A DNA stretch of 64,000 nt from Bacteroidota bacterium (GTDB lineage: Bacteria > Bacteroidota > Bacteroidia > Chitinophagales > Chitinophagaceae), in the NCBI GenBank assembly GCA_947448725.1, contig CANFOM010000002.1:1-64000 (forward strand). The letters run 5' to 3'. Every line of letters starts with the position of its first letter. The first letter of the stretch is position 1. Positions 59,403 to 64,000 of the stretch are shown in pieces. Made by a program: the position numbers and the translations under genes. Below the pieces are notes generated by a model that saw nothing but the letters and a program-made list of their open reading frames with translations, had not been told where the DNA came from and did not search any database.

Positions 59403-60395
59403 ATGAAAAAATTATTACAATATTTATTTGAGCATAAAACTTTAAGTCGCGAACAAGCGAAGGAGGTGCTTGTTCAAATATCTCAAGGGGTATACAACGA
59501 ACATGAAATCACCTCCTTTGTGACGGTGTATTTAATGCGCAGTATTACCATTGATGAATTAATGGGTTTTAGAGATGCTTTATTGTCTTTGGCAGTAAAA
59601 GTGAATATTGGTGTTGAAAATACCATTGATATTGTAGGAACAGGTGGGGACGGCAAAGACACTTTTAATATATCTACTTTGGCTTGTTTTATAGTAGCCG
59701 GGGCAGGACAGCCTGTCGTAAAACATGGTAATTACGGTGCTTCTAGCGTAAGCGGTGCTTCTAATGTGATGGAGCAATTGGGATATCAATTTAAAAATGA
59801 AGAAGCGGCTTTGTCCAAAGAAGTAAAAGAAGCAGGTATTTGTTTTTTACATGCACCATTATTTCACCCGGCATTAAAAACGGTAGGGCCTATCCGAAGA
59901 AATATTGGGGTACGTACGTTTTTTAATATGCTAGGTCCTATTGTAAATCCAGCACAGCCAAGGTATCAATTAATTGGGGTCTATAATTTAGAAATGGCCA
60001 GAATATACAATTATGTATTACAAAATTTAGGGAAAGATTTTACACTGATACATAGTTTGGATGGTTATGATGAAATTGCACTTACTACCGATACTAAAGT
60101 AATTACCAATAAAGGAGAATACATTATGACGCCTTATCAATTAGGGAAGAAAAAAGTATTTAGCGAAGAATTGCATGGAGGTAAAACAGTGGAAGAAGCG
60201 GCAAGCATCTTTAAAAATATTATTCAAGGCAAAGGTACTTGGTCGCAAAATGCAGTGGTATTATCCAATGCAGCCATGGCTTTATTTGTGACAGGACAAT
60301 ATGAAAATTACGACTTGGCTTTTCAGGCAGCAGTAAAAAGTTTAGAATCGGGGGCTGCCAATAATAGTTTACAAAAATTAATTAGTTTACAATGA
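59403..60395 (+). CDS. trpD: Anthranilate phosphoribosyltransferase
   Basis: Joins anthranilate and PRPP. 330 aa. An N-terminal helical domain is followed by the PRPP site GTGGDGKDTFNIST (about 80-93), VKHGNYGASSVSGASNVMEQLG (about 107-128), and FFNMLGPIVNPA (about 178). Its last 4 bases overlap trpC (ATGA), indicating translational coupling. Confidence 0.96.
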   Translation: MKKLLQYLFEHKTLSREQAKEVLVQISQGVYNEHEITSFVTVYLMRSITIDELMGFRDALLSLAVKVNIGVENTIDIVGTGGDGKDTFNISTLACFIVAGAGQPVVKHGNYGASSVSGASNVMEQLGYQFKNEEAALSKEVKEAGICFLHAPLFHPALKTVGPIRRNIGVRTFFNMLGPIVNPAQPRYQLIGVYNLEMARIYNYVLQNLGKDFTLIHSLDGYDEIALTTDTKVITNKGEYIMTPYQLGKKKVFSEELHGGKTVEEAASIFKNIIQGKGTWSQNAVVLSNAAMALFVTGQYENYDLAFQAAVKSLESGAANNSLQKLISLQ

Positions 60396-61195
60396 GCACG
60401 AATATTTTAGCAACTATTGTTGCTCAAAAATTTATCGAAGTTGCTGCACGAAAAAAGCAAATAAGCATCGCTCAACTAGAACTTATGCCGCTGTTTGCTC
60501 AAAAATCATTTTCATTAAAATCAAATTTATTAGATCCTTCCAAAACCAATATCATTGCCGAATTTAAAAGAAAGTCTCCTTCTAAAGGAGTGATCAATGA
60601 TTCTACAAGCGTTCTGGAAGTAACAAATGCCTATGCGCAATTTGGAGCAGCCGGGATTTCTGTATTAACCGATAAAGATTTTTTTGGAGGCAGTTTGGAT
60701 GATTTAGCCATCGCCGTAAAAAACGAAGTACCTGTTTTAAGAAAAGAGTTTATTATAGACGAGTTTCAAATTATTGAAGCAAAAGCCTATGGGGCTTCGG
60801 TCATTTTATTAATAGCCAGTTGCTTAACTCCTGCAGTAACCGAATTATTAGCTGGTACCGCTAAGGAATTAGGCATGGAAGTATTGTTAGAGCTTCACGA
60901 TGAAACCGAGCTAGGTCATATCTGTGATGAAGTAGATTTCGTAGGCATCAACAATAGAAGCTTGAAATCTTTCGAAGTAAACATTGAACATTCTTTACAA
61001 TTAAGAAGTCAATTACCCAAGAGTAAATTAAGTATTGCAGAAAGCGGTATTTATGATTTAGCTACCTATCAGCTTTTGAAGCAGGAAGGATTTGATGGAT
61101 TTTTAATGGGAGAATATTTTATGAAACAGGCTAGTCCAGCAAAAGCGTTTGAAGTATTTGCAAGCGCCATTAAAACCGGAAAGGATGCAGCGTAA
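60392..61195 (+). CDS. trpC: Indole-3-glycerol phosphate synthase
   Basis: Ring closure of CdRP to indole-3-glycerol phosphate. 267 aa TIM barrel, monofunctional. IIAEFKRKSPSKGVIND (about 51-67) with the catalytic Lys, VLTDKDFFGGS (about 93), VLRKEFIIDEFQI (about 111), VGINNRSLKSFEV (about 186) and IAESGIY (about 217). Its 3' end overlaps trpF by 11 bases. Confidence 0.96.
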   Translation: MSTNILATIVAQKFIEVAARKKQISIAQLELMPLFAQKSFSLKSNLLDPSKTNIIAEFKRKSPSKGVINDSTSVLEVTNAYAQFGAAGISVLTDKDFFGGSLDDLAIAVKNEVPVLRKEFIIDEFQIIEAKAYGASVILLIASCLTPAVTELLAGTAKELGMEVLLELHDETELGHICDEVDFVGINNRSLKSFEVNIEHSLQLRSQLPKSKLSIAESGIYDLATYQLLKQEGFDGFLMGEYFMKQASPAKAFEVFASAIKTGKDAA

Positions 61196-61811
61196 AGTAT
61201 GTGGCATCACCCAATTAGAGCAAGCCCAAGCAATAGATGCCATGGGGGTTAATTATATTGGGTTCATTTTTTATCCTGGGTCTAAGAGATATGTATTGTC
61301 TGCAATGACATTGGAGCAATTGGCTACTTTTAAACCAGTGCATGCAAAAAAAGTTGGCGTATTTGTGAATGAGTCATTTGAGCAGGTGGTAGAAATTGTA
61401 AAAAAAGCAGGATTGGATATGGCACAATTGCATGGAGATGAAACGGCAGCTTATTGCGATCGTTTGAATCAAATTGTACCCGTCATTAAAGTGTTTAGAA
61501 TAGGCAAAGCTTTACCTGATTATGCTTCTTATGATAAGGCAGCAGCATATTATTTGTTTGACACAGATAGTGTATTATATGGTGGAACAGGACAACACTT
61601 TAATTGGGAGTTGATAAAAAATGAAAATTTCAATAAGCCCTATTTTTTAAGCGGAGGTATTGGTATCAATGATGTGCAGGGGATTGAAGTGATGCGGAAG
61701 ACTAAGGCGGGGAAAGATTTGGCAGTGATAGACATCAATAGTCAATTTGAAATTAGTCCAGGGGTAAAAGATTTAGAAAAAATTAAAACATTTATAGATG
61801 CAATTATTTAG
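61185..61811 (+). CDS. trpF: Phosphoribosylanthranilate isomerase
   Basis: Amadori rearrangement of PRA to CdRP. From the ATG at 61185 (MQRKVCGITQLEQ) it is 208 aa and has the KVCGIT start with catalytic Cys, NYIGFIFYPGSKRYV (about 24-38), AQLHGDE (about 80), VIDINSQFEISPGVKD (about 179-194), and GGIGIND. The ORF-track start 12 codons earlier lies inside trpC and is less likely. A separate TrpF means that HisA need not be bifunctional. It overlaps trpB by 14 bases. Confidence 0.94.
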   Translation: MQRKVCGITQLEQAQAIDAMGVNYIGFIFYPGSKRYVLSAMTLEQLATFKPVHAKKVGVFVNESFEQVVEIVKKAGLDMAQLHGDETAAYCDRLNQIVPVIKVFRIGKALPDYASYDKAAAYYLFDTDSVLYGGTGQHFNWELIKNENFNKPYFLSGGIGINDVQGIEVMRKTKAGKDLAVIDINSQFEISPGVKDLEKIKTFIDAII

Positions 61812-62997
61812 TACAACTAACAATTATCAAAATCCTACAGAGGAAGGTTACTATGGTGAATTTGGCGGCGCCTACATTCCTGAAATGTTGTATGGGAATG
61901 TGGAAACCCTAAAAAATCAGTATTTGAAAATTGTGCAGGATCCTACTTTTCAAGCCGAGTTTCAACAACTATTAACTGACTATGTAGGAAGACCCACTCC
62001 ATTATTTTTAGCGGAGCGTTTAAGTAAAGAAATTGGTGCCACTATTTATTTAAAAAGAGAAGACTTATGTCATACTGGGGCACATAAAATTAATAATACG
62101 ATTGGGCAAATATTATTAGCACAACGTTTGGGAAAGAAAAAAATTATTGCTGAAACAGGCGCTGGGCAACATGGCGTGGCGACTGCTACTGTCTGTGCTT
62201 TAAAAGGAATGGAATGTGTGGTGTATATGGGAGAGAAAGATATTGAAAGGCAAGCGCCCAATGTAGCCCGTATGAAAATGTTAGGCGCTACGGTGATTCC
62301 TGCTGTTAGCGGTAGTAAAACTTTAAAAGATGCCACCAATGAAGCCATTCGTGCTTGGATTAATGAGCCTAACGAGACGCATTATATTATTGGAAGTGTG
62401 GTAGGACCGCATCCTTATCCAGATATGGTAGCCCGTTTTCAAAGTGTGATTAGTGAAGAAATAAGAAAGCAATTAAAAGAAAAAACCGGAACGGAGTTGC
62501 CCACCCATGTAGTGGCTTGTGTAGGTGGAGGTAGCAATGCTGCTGGGGCTTTTTATCATTTTTTAAATGAGCCTTCGGTGGAATTGGTAGCAGTAGAAGC
62601 AGCTGGCCATGGGGTAAATTCTGGTTTAAGCGCTGCCACTACTCAATTGGGTACGCATGGTATTTTGCATGGAAGTAAAAGTATTGTGATGCAAACCCAA
62701 GACGGCCAAGTTGTAGAACCACATAGTATTTCTGCAGGCTTAGATTATCCAGGCATTGGGCCACTTCATGCTTTTTTATATGAAAGCAAAAGGGGTACTT
62801 TTTTAAGTGCTACGGATGAAGAAGCATTGGCTTCGGCTTTTCACCTTTCTAAAATAGAAGGAATTATTCCCGCATTAGAAACCGCCCATGCATTTTCTGT
62901 CTTGCCAAAATTAAATTTAAAACCTACTGATGTAGTGGTGGTTTGTTTAAGTGGAAGAGGCGATAAAGATTTAGCCACTTACATGCAATATTTATAA
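61798..62997 (+). CDS. trpB: Tryptophan synthase beta chain
   Basis: PLP enzyme condensing indole and serine. 399 aa. GEFGGAYIPEML (about 20-31), LKREDLCHTGAHKINNTIGQ (about 85-104) with the PLP Lys, ETGAGQHGVATAT (about 115), GGGSNAAG (about 240) that binds the cofactor phosphate, and CLSGRGDKDL near the C-terminus. The partner TrpA follows 18 bp later. Subunits form an alpha2-beta2 complex with an indole tunnel. Confidence 0.97.
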   Translation: MQLFSTTNNYQNPTEEGYYGEFGGAYIPEMLYGNVETLKNQYLKIVQDPTFQAEFQQLLTDYVGRPTPLFLAERLSKEIGATIYLKREDLCHTGAHKINNTIGQILLAQRLGKKKIIAETGAGQHGVATATVCALKGMECVVYMGEKDIERQAPNVARMKMLGATVIPAVSGSKTLKDATNEAIRAWINEPNETHYIIGSVVGPHPYPDMVARFQSVISEEIRKQLKEKTGTELPTHVVACVGGGSNAAGAFYHFLNEPSVELVAVEAAGHGVNSGLSAATTQLGTHGILHGSKSIVMQTQDGQVVEPHSISAGLDYPGIGPLHAFLYESKRGTFLSATDEEALASAFHLSKIEGIIPALETAHAFSVLPKLNLKPTDVVVVCLSGRGDKDLATYMQYL

Positions 62998-63015
62998 AGC
63001 GTAAACAAAATTATT

Positions 63016-63789
63016 ATGTCAAGGTTAGAGTCATTATTTAAAGAAAAGAAAGATCGCGTTTTAAATGTATATTTTACTGCAGGCTATCCAACTTTAGATA
63101 GCACAGTTAAAGTAATGTCCAGTTTGCAAGCAGGTGGAGCCAATATTATTGAAATAGGTATGCCCTATAGTGATCCTCTAGCAGATGGAGAAGTGATACA
63201 AGCCAGTAGCATTAAGGCTTTGGCCAATGGAATGACCTTGACTGTTTTATTTGATCAATTGGCCAGCATGCGCAAAAGCATTCACATTCCAGTTATTCTA
63301 ATGGGTTATATGAATCCGATTTTACAATATGGGTTTGAAGCATTTTGCAAAAAAGCAAAAGAAGTAGGGGTGGATGGTTTAATTTTACCCGATTTGCCTT
63401 TATTTGAGTTTGAGCAATTCTATGGAAAAATAATTAATGACAATGGGTTAGATTTTATCTTTTTAGTTACGCCAGAAACACCTGCGGAAAGAATTAAAAA
63501 ATTAGATAGTTTAAGTGCTGGTTTTTTATATGCAGTAAGTTCCTCTGCAACAACAGGTAAGGATAAGGATTTCTTAAAAGTAGCTACTTATTTAAAAGGC
63601 TTACAAGCGATGCAATTAAAAAATCCAATTTTAGTGGGGTTTGGCATTAAGGACAAAAACACTTTTGATGCGGCTACTGCTTATACCCATGGGGCCATTA
63701 TTGGTTCTGCTTATATTCAAGTATTATCCAAAGGCGGCGATATAGATCAAAGTACAAGGCTGTTTTTAAATGGGGTACTTGGTGCTTAG
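63016..63789 (+). CDS. trpA: Tryptophan synthase alpha chain
   Basis: Cleaves indole-3-glycerol phosphate and hands indole to TrpB. 257 aa TIM barrel. VYFTAGYPTLDST (about 19-31), IIEIGMPYSDPLADGEVIQASSIKAL (about 46-71) with catalytic Glu and Asp, GLILPDLPLFE (about 127), and VGFGIKDKNTF (about 214). Last trp gene; hisH follows 24 bp later without any terminator seen. Confidence 0.96.
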   Translation: MSRLESLFKEKKDRVLNVYFTAGYPTLDSTVKVMSSLQAGGANIIEIGMPYSDPLADGEVIQASSIKALANGMTLTVLFDQLASMRKSIHIPVILMGYMNPILQYGFEAFCKKAKEVGVDGLILPDLPLFEFEQFYGKIINDNGLDFIFLVTPETPAERIKKLDSLSAGFLYAVSSSATTGKDKDFLKVATYLKGLQAMQLKNPILVGFGIKDKNTFDAATAYTHGAIIGSAYIQVLSKGGDIDQSTRLFLNGVLGA

Positions 63790-63813
63790 CGTTAGAAGGT
63801 AATAAAATAAAAA

Positions 63814-64000
63814 ATGAAAACAGTTATCATACAATACAATGCAGGAAATATCCAATCCGTTTTATACGCATTGGAGCGATTGGGCGCAACTGCTTTGGTT
63901 ACGGATGATGCCAATGAAATTAAAACTGCCGATAAAGTGATATTCCCAGGGGTGGGGGAAGCCAGTACGGCGATGCAATATTTAAAAGAACGCAAGTTGG
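63814..64000 (+). CDS. hisH: Imidazole glycerol phosphate synthase, glutaminase subunit (partial, runs off the window)
   Basis: Not in the ORF track because no stop lies within the window. The first 62 codons read MKTVIIQYNAGNIQSVLYAL, then LGATALVTDDANEIKTADKVIFPGVGEASTAM. The YNAGNxxSVxxALxRLG and KVIFPGVGEAStAM patterns are specific to HisH. Together with HisF it forms IGP and AICAR. Its position directly after trpA shows that the remaining his genes (expected hisA, hisF, hisI/E) lie downstream of the trp operon. Confidence 0.93.
   Translation, partial: MKTVIIQYNAGNIQSVLYALERLGATALVTDDANEIKTADKVIFPGVGEASTAMQYLKERKL

Overview
This AT-rich window looks like chromosome of a Bacteroidota bacterium, most likely family Chitinophagaceae. 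The evidence is the gene content (a type IX secretion plug protein, DUF5683 next to parAB, DUF4954, DUF1501/PSD1 pairs, PorT-like barrels, a lipidated TamA-like protein), promoters of the Bacteroidota type (TAnnTTTG at -7), and few recognisable Shine-Dalgarno sequences. No phage, IS element, CRISPR array, rRNA or tRNA was seen. Almost all of it is ordinary, densely packed housekeeping DNA, and no stretch above about 300 bases lacks a gene.

Layout. 1-5.8 kb: dapD (minus), then tsaC, a GT9 glycosyltransferase, cca, a pRiA4b-ORF3-like gene and miaA (plus). 5.9-12.2 kb: a pair of M16 peptidases, a strong bidirectional terminator, an OmpP1-like barrel and a Gly/Tyr/Asn-rich lipoprotein. 12.3-20.2 kb: proS, truB, a TamL-like lipoprotein head-to-head with an rRNA/tRNA methyltransferase, a LolC/E-like permease, and the T9SS plug protein. 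20.2-21.8 kb: SRP RNA, fructose-6-phosphate aldolase, and a hicAB pair whose hicA carries an in-frame stop. 21.8-30.8 kb, minus strand: alkD-like, a Gfo/Idh oxidoreductase, aconitase, kdsA, an Rrf2 regulator, dapB, DUF5683, parB, parA. 30.9-44 kb: a metallophosphoesterase, a small barrel, DUF4954, amidase, RhlE helicase, DUF1501, PSD1 cytochrome and a DUF885 peptidase. 44-50.7 kb: a truncated lipoprotein gene abutting glmS, an acetyltransferase, mgtE, a SET protein, a lactonase and a GH16 glucanase.

The most interesting part is 50.8-64 kb. A histidine operon starts with a His-rich leader peptide and an intrinsic terminator, then hisG-hisD-hisC. Two periplasmic redox genes (a sorbosone/PQQ-type dehydrogenase and a cytochrome c) sit between hisC and hisB. 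After hisB comes a second promoter, a leader peptide with three consecutive Trp codons and another terminator/antiterminator, followed by a complete trpEGDCFBA operon. The window ends inside hisH. A whole, separately attenuated trp operon is therefore embedded in the his operon. The two attenuators share one design: the 5' arm of the antiterminator lies at or just before the leader-peptide stop codon. Both leader ATGs lie only 4-7 bases after a TAAATTTG element, which suggests leaderless or nearly leaderless leader mRNAs. The SRP RNA promoter in the same window gives an internal ruler for that spacing.

All functions are assigned by reading motifs and recalling protein families. No database search, folding program or codon statistic was run.
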